A stretch of DNA of 12,216 bases from Streptosporangiaceae bacterium (GTDB lineage: Bacteria > Actinomycetota > Actinomycetes > Streptosporangiales > Streptosporangiaceae), in the NCBI GenBank assembly GCA_030038715.1, contig JASHSO010000230.1, positions 1-12,216 on the forward strand, read 5' to 3'. The notes beneath the pieces were generated by a model. The model did no database searches and was not told where the DNA came from. It saw only the letters and a program-made list of their open reading frames with translations. Below, one piece after another: positions 1-5,809 of this stretch (positions are counted from its first letter, which is position 1; the number at the start of each line of letters is the position of its first letter). The translations under genes and the position numbers were made by a program.

Positions 1-149
1 TGGTTCTCCATCATCAAGATCACGATGTGCGCAATCTGCGGCAGCGTATCGGTACCCGGCGGCGGTTGACCGGCAGGGCGAGCAGCCTGTCGCGATCCGG
101 CTGCGGCGATCCGGCGTTTCGCGGCCGCTGCCTCAAGTCGCCTCAGCAT
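1..149 (-). CDS. Phosphoesterase-family protein (phospholipase C / acid phosphatase-like), N-terminal part only
   Basis: Only the first 49 complete codons are present; the gene runs off the left edge. From the ATG whose complement is at 147-149 the product begins MLRRLEAAAAKRRIAA, continues with a Pro/Gly-rich stretch, and reaches LPQIAHIVILMMEN at residues 36-49. A short beta strand of the form (I/V)xH(I/V)VxLMMEN is the hallmark start of the phosphoesterase family PF04185, in which this Glu-Asn pair lies at the metal-bound active site. The family includes phospholipase C and acid phosphatases that hydrolyse phosphate esters, often outside the cell. No signal peptide is visible in the Arg/Ala-rich leader, so an intracellular enzyme is possible. 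The start lies 32 bases after the kal stop on the same strand, with no clear Shine-Dalgarno, so it could be a distal member of the lysine operon or an independent gene. The family call rests on one motif. Confidence 0.68.
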   Translation of the reverse strand, partial: MLRRLEAAAAKRRIAAAGSRQAARPAGQPPPGTDTLPQIAHIVILMMEN

Positions 150-181
150 GCGGCAAGCTTTGCATGCCCGTAGATCGCTGA

Positions 182-568
182 CTACGGCACTACGACAGTG
201 CCAGTGGCCGTGACGGCCACCAGCGGCTCGCCCAGGACTGCCGCGGCTGACGGGCCACGCTCAGGCTGGGCCCGGCACACCACTCTGGCCTCGAACGCGA
301 TCTCGCGGCTGCGAGTGCCGACCCGCGTGATCGTGCCCGTCGCCTCGATGACGTCCCCAGCCCGCACGGCTGCCCGGAACTGCACGTCGGAGTAGCTGGC
401 GAACAGCCCTTCGTCACCGTCGGCGCGGATGCACGCCTCGGTCGCCACGTCGCCAAACAGGCCCAGCACGTACGCGCCGTCCACCAGGTCACCGCCGTAG
501 TGAGCATGGCTGTGGGGCACGTACCGGCGGTGCGTGACGGTCAGGCCGAGACGGGGATCGTCGGCCAT
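182..568 (-). CDS. kal: 3-aminobutyryl-CoA ammonia-lyase
   Basis: A 128-residue hotdog-fold protein, the usual length for Kal, which eliminates ammonia from L-3-aminobutyryl-CoA to give crotonyl-CoA late in lysine fermentation. Recognisable blocks are HSHAHYGGDLVDGAYVLGLF (residues 19-38), the GDVATE segment, IRADGDEGLF (47-56), and FRAAVRAGDVIEATGTITRV (64-83), which is the central hotdog strand region. The ATG at 566-568 is chosen because it sits one base after the kamE stop, as expected for translational coupling, and because the family-like sequence starts there. The frame is open further upstream, but that part only overlaps kamE in another frame and is Arg/Pro-rich noise. Kal is the last lysine gene of the run. 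Without Kce its substrate would have to come from an enzyme encoded elsewhere. The identification comes from recalled family sequence plus context. Confidence 0.88.
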   Translation of the reverse strand: MADDPRLGLTVTHRRYVPHSHAHYGGDLVDGAYVLGLFGDVATEACIRADGDEGLFASYSDVQFRAAVRAGDVIEATGTITRVGTRSREIAFEARVVCRAQPERGPSAAAVLGEPLVAVTATGTVVVP

Positions 569-569
569 C

Positions 570-1367
570 TCACGGCTCACCGGTCGTCTCGCGCGTTCCC
601 GCGGGAACGCGGCTGGAGCCGGAGGCGTCGCTCGCAAGCACGTGGGCCAGGTAACTGGCCACCTCGCCGGGCGTGGTGCCCCGGCCGAACACCTTGTCGA
701 CCCCGAGGCTGGCCGCCATCGACGGGTCGAACCGCGGCCCGCCCACCACGAGCACCGGCCGGGGCGGGCCCGCCGCATCGAACGCTGCCGCCACCTTCCT
801 GGCGCCATCGATGTGCGCGTCTCGCTGCGTCACGACCTGGCTGACCAGCACCGCGTCGGCGCTCTCGGCCCTGGCCCTGGCGACTAGGTCCGGCACGGCG
901 ACCTGCGAACCGAGATTGACCACGCGGACCTCCCGGTAGTACTCCAGGCCCTTCTCCCCCGCGTGCCCTTTCACGTTGAGTATGGCGTCGATGCCCACCG
1001 TGTGCGCGTCGGTGCCGATGCAAGCGCCGACCACCACGAGCTTGCGGCCGAGTCCGGTGCGGATGCGCAGGTTAACCTCCGCCGGGGACAGCAGCGGGAA
1101 CTCCCGCTCGGCGACGATGACCTGCGACAGGTCGACCAGGTGCGAGACCCTGCCGTACACCACGAAGAAGGTGAAGTCCGGGCCCATGCCCTTGGCGTGC
1201 ACGACCATCGCCGGATCCAGCCCCATCTTGGCCGCGAGCTGCATGGCCGCACCCTCGGCCAGCGCCTTCTCGCTCTGCGTGCCGAACGGCAGCGGCAGGG
1301 TGAACGACACCTGGACGCGGCCGTCGCCGGTGGTGTCCCCGTACGGCCTGACGAAGGCGCCGGTCAC
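570..1367 (-). CDS. kamE: Lysine 5,6-aminomutase, beta subunit
   Basis: The 265-residue cobalamin-binding subunit of the adenosylcobalamin- and PLP-dependent aminomutase that moves the terminal amino group of L-beta-lysine (or D-lysine) to the neighbouring carbon, giving 3,5-diaminohexanoate. The base-off/His-on B12 motif DxHxxG is present as D120-A-H122-T-V-G125. K133 lies 11 residues after that histidine, the same spacing as His133 and Lys144 in the Clostridium sticklandii enzyme, where the lysine forms the imine with PLP. A Rossmann-like B12 domain follows (about 108-245), with a VLVVGGPRF strand-loop and GVDKVFGRGT near its end. The N-terminal 90 residues form the dimerisation part. The start is GTG at 1365-1367, overlapping the kamD stop by four bases (GTGA), so the two subunits are probably translated together. 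The last 20 residues are a variable, polar tail. Confidence 0.95.
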   Translation of the reverse strand: MTGAFVRPYGDTTGDGRVQVSFTLPLPFGTQSEKALAEGAAMQLAAKMGLDPAMVVHAKGMGPDFTFFVVYGRVSHLVDLSQVIVAEREFPLLSPAEVNLRIRTGLGRKLVVVGACIGTDAHTVGIDAILNVKGHAGEKGLEYYREVRVVNLGSQVAVPDLVARARAESADAVLVSQVVTQRDAHIDGARKVAAAFDAAGPPRPVLVVGGPRFDPSMAASLGVDKVFGRGTTPGEVASYLAHVLASDASGSSRVPAGTRETTGEP

Positions 1368-2977
1368 CGATCAGCTCCGACCGGACTCGCCGGGCGGCTG
1401 GCCGGGTCGGCGGACCCAGCTCGTTCCCGTCTTTCCAGAATGTCTGAGGCGGGATTGAAGTAGTCATCGGCTCGCATGATCACCCCGTCCAGGCCCCGGC
1501 CGCCATCGGCCGGTCGCCTGGTGATACCGAACGTGCCGTCGGCGATTGCGTTCAGCAGCCCGTCGTCGCAGATCCGCCGCAACAATGCCAGCGACTCCTC
1601 CAGCACCTGGCCGGCCCGGCGCTCGATGAACCCGCCGGGCGCGGGCACGAAGCTTTCGCCGAGCCGGCCGGCGGCGTCCCGCACATACCGCACGTTCTCG
1701 AGCGCCAGGTCGCGATCGGACAGGAACGGCGTGTGTATCCCCTCGGTCATCATCCCGATGAGCAGGATCGACTGGTCAGTCATGACACCGCACAGGTTGA
1801 AGAACGCATCGAGCAGGTACCCGGCGAACACGTTGCCCGTCATGTGCTTGGTCGGCGGCATGTACTTCAGCGGAGCGTCGGGAAACAACTCGCGCACGAG
1901 CTGCGCGTGTGCAAGCTCGTACAGGAACGAGTCGGGCACTGCCGGGTTGATCTCGAACGCGTGACCGAGGCCGAGCTGGCCGTCGGTCAGGCCGGCCTCC
2001 TTGCCGAAATACTCGTTCAGCAGCTGGCTGACCACTACCGTGTGCGCAGCGTCGATGGCGTCGGCCGTCGTCAGGTAGTTGTCTTCGCCGGTGTTGATGA
2101 TGATGCCAGCGCGGGCGTGCACTTGCCGGGAGAACCGCTGGTCGATGAAGGTGCGGCGCGGGTTGATGTCCCGGAAGATGATGCCGTACATGCAGTCGTT
2201 GAGCATCATGTCCAGCCGCTCCAGTCCGGCCAGCGCGGCAATCTCCGGCATGCACAGGCCCGATGCGTAGTTCGTCAGCCTGACGTACCTTCCGAGCTCC
2301 CTGGAGGTCTTGTCCAGCGCAGCGCGCATCAGAGCGAAGTTCTCCTGCGTTGCGTAGGTGCCGGCGAAGCCTTCCCGGGTGGCGCCCTCGGGAACGTAGT
2401 CGAGCAGCGACTGGCCGGTAGAGCGGATCACGGCGATGACGTCGGCACCCTCGCGGGCGGCCGCCTGTGCCTGCGGAATGTCCTCGTAGATGTCGCCGGT
2501 GGCGACGATCAGGTAGATCCAGGGCGTGGGCGGATCTGCCGTTTCCGCAATCAGCCTGTCGCGCCGGACCCGGTTGGCGTCGATCCGCGCGATTCCGCCG
2601 ACCAGCGCTGCCGAGGCGGCCGACCGCGCGGCAGCCGCGTCCTCCCCCACCGGCAACCGGAAGGCCACCGTGCCGTGTGCTGCGGCCGCGGCGAGAGCCG
2701 CTAGGCTCTCATGGCCCTGGGTCACCAGGGCGTGCCACGCGGGCAGCGCGACGCCATGTTCGAGGCCGACGGCTGCCCGGACGGCATCGACGACGTGATT
2801 GACCCAGGGCATGCCGTTGGCGTCCGCGCCCCGCAGTCCGGCCAGGCGCAACACCGCCCGCTCCACCGAGACCGTGGTGTGGGTCCTGGCTATTTCCACG
2901 ATCGGCTGCCCGGCTCGCGCCGCGAGGTCCCGGGCCCGGCGCACCTGGCTCGGATCGAGGTTGAGTCGCGCTCGCAT
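1364..2977 (-). CDS. kamD: Lysine 5,6-aminomutase, alpha subunit
   Basis: A 537-residue TIM-barrel subunit that pairs with KamE and holds the substrate, PLP phosphate and adenosyl side of the active site. Strongly family-like stretches include WIYLIVATGDIYEDIPQA (153-170), IAVIRSTGQSLLDYVPEGAT (181-200), TYATQENFALMR (207-218), MLNDCMYGIIFRDINPRRTF (258-277), NTGEDNYLTTADA (295-307) and PPTKHMTGNVF (374-384). The last 20 or so residues (after about 515) are an Ala/Pro/Arg tail, which accounts for the slightly greater length than the clostridial protein. The ATG at 2975-2977 has GGGAG five bases upstream, and the kdd stop lies 14 bases upstream. The fit to the family over the whole length is very good and no catalytic segment looks broken. 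It needs adenosylcobalamin; no cobalamin riboswitch or reactivating-factor gene is seen in this window. Confidence 0.95.
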   Translation of the reverse strand: MRARLNLDPSQVRRARDLAARAGQPIVEIARTHTTVSVERAVLRLAGLRGADANGMPWVNHVVDAVRAAVGLEHGVALPAWHALVTQGHESLAALAAAAAHGTVAFRLPVGEDAAAARSAASAALVGGIARIDANRVRRDRLIAETADPPTPWIYLIVATGDIYEDIPQAQAAAREGADVIAVIRSTGQSLLDYVPEGATREGFAGTYATQENFALMRAALDKTSRELGRYVRLTNYASGLCMPEIAALAGLERLDMMLNDCMYGIIFRDINPRRTFIDQRFSRQVHARAGIIINTGEDNYLTTADAIDAAHTVVVSQLLNEYFGKEAGLTDGQLGLGHAFEINPAVPDSFLYELAHAQLVRELFPDAPLKYMPPTKHMTGNVFAGYLLDAFFNLCGVMTDQSILLIGMMTEGIHTPFLSDRDLALENVRYVRDAAGRLGESFVPAPGGFIERRAGQVLEESLALLRRICDDGLLNAIADGTFGITRRPADGGRGLDGVIMRADDYFNPASDILERRERAGSADPASRPASPVGADR

Positions 2978-2991
2978 CAGTGCTCCCGGTC

Positions 2992-4119
2992 TTAGACGCT
3001 GCCATGTTCGCCGATCCGGCGCTCGAACAGGGCCCTTACCCCCGGCTCGGTGCGGATCAGCTCCAGTGCGAGCTGGGCGTGCCCGGGAACGTACCCGTTG
3101 CCGACCAGCATCGTCACATCGGCGGCCAGGCCTTCCGCGCCCAGTGCCGCGGCGGTAAACGAGGTGGCCATGGCGAAGAAGACGACCGTGCCGCCCTGCT
3201 TCGTGGCCAGGATCGCGCCGCCCTCGCAGCCGCCTACGTCGACGCAGACGACGGTGAGGTCAGCCGGGCCGCCCGCCCGCTCGACGGCCGCAGCGAGCCC
3301 GACCGGGTCGCGGGCGTCGGCGATGACGACCTCGTCGACCAGTCCGCCTGGGCTGGGGGCGGATGCGGGGGCGAGAGTCGCGGCCTCGCGCAGCAGGCGC
3401 GCCTCGGTCTCGTGCGGCACCACCCCGATGACGGTGCCAGCGCCTGCCCGGCGTGCCGCTGCCGCCGACAGGGATCCGCTCTTGCCTGCTGCCCCGATGA
3501 CGGCTACGACCGGCCTGCCCGCCGCCATGTTCGCGACAACCCGGTGCGTGAGGGCCGGGGCGCCGCAGACGTCCAGCACCGCGAGCGCGAGCTCGGCAGG
3601 CAAGTCGCCGGGCAGTCTGGCCGCGATCGACCTTCCGAACAGGATCGCGTGCCCCCGGCACGGCACCTGCTCGGTCCGGCCATCCCAGTCGGCCAGCCCG
3701 TCGCTAATGGCTAGCGGGGTGAGGCTGAGCGAGACCAGGGTGACGACCTCGTCGCCGGCCTTGAGGCCGAGCGGCGAGCGGCGCCCCGCCTCCTCCACTA
3801 CCCCGGCCAGCATGCCACCGGATCCGGTTACCGGGTTCTGCATCTTGCCCCGGCTGGCGACGATGTCCAGGACCGTGGCCCTCATCGCTGCGGGGTCGTG
3901 GTTGGCCGCCTCTGCTAGCTGGCGAAATGACGCGGCGTCCAGGTTCAGCCGCCGCACCCCCACCCGCACCTCGTCGGACCAGATCTGCGGCCTCGGATCG
4001 AGCCGCCAGGCAGCCTGCGGCAGGACACCGGCGGGCTCGAGCACCCGGTGCAACCCGAGGGCGTGTCCGCGCACGCCGTCTGGCTCCGGCAGGTTCGCGT
4101 GCGCCCGCGATCGAGTCAC
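2992..4119 (-). CDS. kdd: L-erythro-3,5-diaminohexanoate dehydrogenase
   Basis: Oxidatively deaminates 3,5-diaminohexanoate to 5-amino-3-oxohexanoate with NAD(P)+, the step after lysine 5,6-aminomutase. From the GTG at 4117-4119 the product is 375 residues. The start is fixed by an AGGAGG box (complement of 4127-4132) seven bases upstream; the frame stays open for 45 more codons, but those cross the divergent control region. Family blocks are LGLHRVLEPAGVLPQAAW (residues 22-39), GKMQNPVTGSGGMLAGVV (91-108) and the nucleotide-binding loop VIGAAGKSGSLSA (207-219), with GYVPGHAQLALEL near the C-terminus. The layout matches an alcohol-dehydrogenase-like, Rossmann-containing Kdd, somewhat longer than typical because of an N-terminal extension. 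It is the promoter-proximal gene of the kdd-kamD-kamE-kal run. Confidence 0.92.
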   Translation of the reverse strand: MTRSRAHANLPEPDGVRGHALGLHRVLEPAGVLPQAAWRLDPRPQIWSDEVRVGVRRLNLDAASFRQLAEAANHDPAAMRATVLDIVASRGKMQNPVTGSGGMLAGVVEEAGRRSPLGLKAGDEVVTLVSLSLTPLAISDGLADWDGRTEQVPCRGHAILFGRSIAARLPGDLPAELALAVLDVCGAPALTHRVVANMAAGRPVVAVIGAAGKSGSLSAAAARRAGAGTVIGVVPHETEARLLREAATLAPASAPSPGGLVDEVVIADARDPVGLAAAVERAGGPADLTVVCVDVGGCEGGAILATKQGGTVVFFAMATSFTAAALGAEGLAADVTMLVGNGYVPGHAQLALELIRTEPGVRALFERRIGEHGSV

Positions 4120-4204
4120 GGTGCAACCTCCTCGAACCCGTGGCCTGCGCCTGCCCGGCGGCCACGGCATCACACCGCAGCCGGACCCTAGCGATAAAAT
4201 TTGC

Positions 4205-4224
4205 TGTCTGACACTATACAGACA
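4205..4224. promoter_or_regulatory. Inverted repeat, candidate operator for kdd/kamA
   Basis: TGTCTG and CAGACA are perfect 6-base inverted arms separated by 8 bases (acactata). The dyad overlaps the minus-strand TATAGT box, so a repressor bound here could block kdd transcription and possibly kamA as well. The size (20 bases) suits a dimeric helix-turn-helix regulator of the GntR or TetR type. No regulator gene is present in the window, so the family is unknown. Confidence 0.45.
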
Positions 4225-4235
4225 AGATGTTCTTG
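4223..4235. promoter_or_regulatory. Second short inverted repeat (CAAGA-TGT-TCTTG)
   Basis: Five-base arms CAAGA/TCTTG flank a 3-base centre, and the repeat shares two bases with the right arm of the 4205-4224 dyad. It may be a second half of a compound operator. It is short enough that chance cannot be excluded. Confidence 0.3.
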
Positions 4236-4237
4236 CG

Positions 4238-4260
4238 TAGCCTGCGTCGTTCACGGGCTA
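4238..4260 (+). other. Possible stem-loop in the kamA 5' leader
   Basis: TAGCC (4238-4242) pairs with GGCTA (4256-4260), and inside it CGT (4245-4247) pairs with ACG (4253-4255). This makes an 8-pair stem with a two-base bulge and a 5-base loop, ending about 40 bases before the kamA start. If kamA transcription begins upstream of 4238 this would lie in its leader. There is no following U-run, so it is not a clear terminator. Confidence 0.25.
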
Positions 4261-4300
4261 TCGTCCTGAGTCGCGTTGCCATGAAGGGACGGATCTGACG

Positions 4301-5671
4301 TTGATCGACCAGCCGTATGTCTACCGGCACCGCGAGCTGGCCGAGCCCGACTGGCGACGGCTGCCGGGGTGGGCGGACGTCACGCCGCAGGAGTGGGCGT
4401 CGGCGCAGTGGCAGCGTGCCCACTGCATCAAGAACGTCCGCCAGTTGCATCAGGTGGTGGGCGATGGCCTAGCCGAGTCCTTCTACGCCGACCTGCAGCG
4501 CGACCAGGCACAGCGAGCCACCATGTCCATGCTGGTACCACCTCAGATGATCAACACCATGGCGCCGGCCGTCCCGGCCGATCATCCCGGCTTCACCGCG
4601 GCCTTCTATGCCGACCCAGTCCGTCGCTACATGATCCCGGTATTCAGCGACCGCCGGGCCGACTGGCCGTCGCACCCGAAGGCCTCGCGTGACTCGCTGC
4701 ACGAGGCCGAGATGTGGGCCGTGGAGGGGCTGACTCACCGCTACCCCACCAAGGTCCTCGCCGAGCTGCTGCCCACCTGTCCCCAGTACTGCGGCCACTG
4801 CACCCGGATGGACCTGGTTGGCAACCCGACGCCGCTGGTCGACAAGCACAAGTTCGAACTCGGCCGCGACGACCGGCTGAGCGCCATGCTGGCCTACCTG
4901 CGGTCCGATGCCGGCGTGCGCGACGTGGTCGTCTCCGGGGGCGACGTGGCCAATATGCCATGGCCCAGGCTCGAGTCCTTCGTCGCGGCGCTGCTCGAGA
5001 TCCCGAACATCCGCGACATCCGGCTGGCGACCAAGGCCCTGATGGGCCTGCCCCAGTACTGGCTGACCGACGAAGTGCGAGCCGGCATGGAGCGGCTGGC
5101 CTCGCTGGCCCGCCAGCGCAACGTCAGCATCGCCATCCACACCCACGTCAACTCCGCCCAGTCGGTGACCCCGCTGGTTGCCGACGCCGCCAAGGCAATG
5201 CTCGCGACCGGGATTCGCGACGTCCGCAACCAGGGCGTCCTGCTGCGGGGCACGAACGATAGCAGCGGACAGCTGCTGGACCTGTGCTTTGCGCTGCTCG
5301 ATGACGCCAAGATCATGCCGTACTACTTCTACATGTGCGACATGATCCCGAACAGCGAGCACTGGCGGCTGTCCCTCGCCGAGGCGCAGCAATTGCAGCA
5401 CGACATCATGGGGTACCTACCGGGTTTCGCCACGCCGCGGTTCATCTGCGACGTGCCGTACGTCGGGAAGCGCTGGGTGCACCAGGCGGCCCGTTACGAC
5501 CGCGAGCGCGGCATCTCGTACTGGACCAAGAATTACCGAACCGGAGTCGAGTCTGGTGACGCCCTGGCACTTCAGCGCGAGTACGAGTACTACGACCCGA
5601 TTTACCTGCTGCCCGAGGGCGGCCAGGAGTACTGGCGCCGGGCGGCGCAGCCGGTGGCCGCGGCCGGCTGA
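4301..5671 (+). CDS. kamA: Lysine 2,3-aminomutase (KamA-family radical SAM enzyme)
   Basis: A 456-residue radical-SAM/PLP enzyme that should convert L-lysine to L-beta-lysine, the first step of the pathway. The [4Fe-4S] motif CxxxCxxC is C160-PQY-C164-GH-C167 and the SAM-contacting VSGGD is at 211-215. Two aspartates known in the Clostridium subterminale enzyme (Asp293, Asp330) to bind the substrate side-chain amino group correspond to D347 (YMCDMIP) and D384 (ICDVP), with the same 37-residue spacing. This favours lysine over glutamate as substrate. K390 is the likely PLP lysine. Oddities: the glycine-rich PGGGGK loop reads PYVGK, one residue shorter; the residue after the second Cys is Gly, not Arg; and the protein is about 40 residues longer than clostridial KamA. 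The start is TTG at 4301; no ATG or GTG exists in frame between the upstream stop at 4238-4240 and this point. AAGGGA lies 11 bases and GGA 7 bases before it. Confidence 0.87.
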   Translation: MIDQPYVYRHRELAEPDWRRLPGWADVTPQEWASAQWQRAHCIKNVRQLHQVVGDGLAESFYADLQRDQAQRATMSMLVPPQMINTMAPAVPADHPGFTAAFYADPVRRYMIPVFSDRRADWPSHPKASRDSLHEAEMWAVEGLTHRYPTKVLAELLPTCPQYCGHCTRMDLVGNPTPLVDKHKFELGRDDRLSAMLAYLRSDAGVRDVVVSGGDVANMPWPRLESFVAALLEIPNIRDIRLATKALMGLPQYWLTDEVRAGMERLASLARQRNVSIAIHTHVNSAQSVTPLVADAAKAMLATGIRDVRNQGVLLRGTNDSSGQLLDLCFALLDDAKIMPYYFYMCDMIPNSEHWRLSLAEAQQLQHDIMGYLPGFATPRFICDVPYVGKRWVHQAARYDRERGISYWTKNYRTGVESGDALALQREYEYYDPIYLLPEGGQEYWRRAAQPVAAAG

Positions 5672-5680
5672 GCCTCGGCC
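5662..5680 (+). terminator. Weak hairpin across the kamA stop codon
   Basis: GGCCGGC (5662-5668), the TGA stop as a 3-base loop, then GCC, a 2-base bulge and GGCC form a bulged 7-pair stem. No U-tract follows. It may slow or partly end kamA transcription before the MFS gene, but in GC-rich DNA such stems are common. Confidence 0.25.
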
Positions 5681-5706
5681 TGCTCGGGAATACCTCGCTC
5701 ATACAG

Positions 5707-5728
5707 TTAGTTGGTATTAAGCAACTAA
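5707..5728. promoter_or_regulatory. Perfect 7-base inverted repeat, candidate operator of the MFS gene
   Basis: TTAGTTG (5707-5713) and CAACTAA (5722-5728) are perfect inverted arms around 8 bases (gtattaag). The dyad sits in a roughly 35-base AT-rich pocket within very GC-rich DNA, 81 bases before the GTG of the MFS transporter. Dyads of this size and composition are typical of MarR- or TetR-family operators, which often control drug/metabolite exporters. A promoter is probably embedded here (TATTAA at 5715-5720 is the best -10-like hexamer) but is not certain. No MarR/TetR gene is in the window. Confidence 0.55.
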
Positions 5729-5809
5729 TACTTCTCAGGCTGTGCTGCCACGCAGCCGAGCTGCGGTAACACGCGGCGAGAACGTCCTTGCAAGCGAGGG
5801 AGGAGCCAA

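Larger units (their letters stand above)
4120..4300. promoter_or_regulatory. Divergent control region between kdd and kamA
   Basis: This 181-base gap must carry the start signals for both arms of the lysine pathway. Next to kdd it contains the AGGAGG ribosome site (4127-4132). The centre is distinctly AT-richer than its surroundings (4191-4232) and holds two touching inverted repeats, listed separately. On the minus strand TATAGT (complement of 4213-4218) resembles a -10 box and would give a leader of roughly 90 bases to kdd, but no convincing -35 lies at the right distance. I could not assign a kamA promoter with confidence. No lysine or cobalamin riboswitch fold is apparent, although the enzymes use both lysine and B12. 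Confidence 0.6.

Noticed and set aside
1..69. Plus-strand reading WFSIIKIT..., resembling a piece of an amino-acid permease helix
   Set aside because: It is the complement of the phosphoesterase HIVILMMEN segment, reaches a stop within 23 codons and loses any permease likeness after eight residues.
569..808. Upstream extension of kal to a 208-residue product
   Set aside because: The extra 80 residues overlap kamE out of frame and are Arg/Pro/Trp-rich. The ATG at 568, just after the kamE stop, gives the normal Kal length.
1733..2704. Open frame of 323 codons antisense to kamD
   Set aside because: The composition is typical of an antisense shadow, with no recognisable motif, and kamD is intact on the other strand.
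4120..4254. Longer kdd product starting at 4254
   Set aside because: It would translate through the operator-like region. The GTG at 4119 has an ideal AGGAGG and gives a family-like N-terminus.
4120..4300. Lysine or cobalamin riboswitch
   Set aside because: I looked for one because the genes use lysine and B12. The gap is short and shows only small dyads, with no B12-box-like or lysine-riboswitch core.
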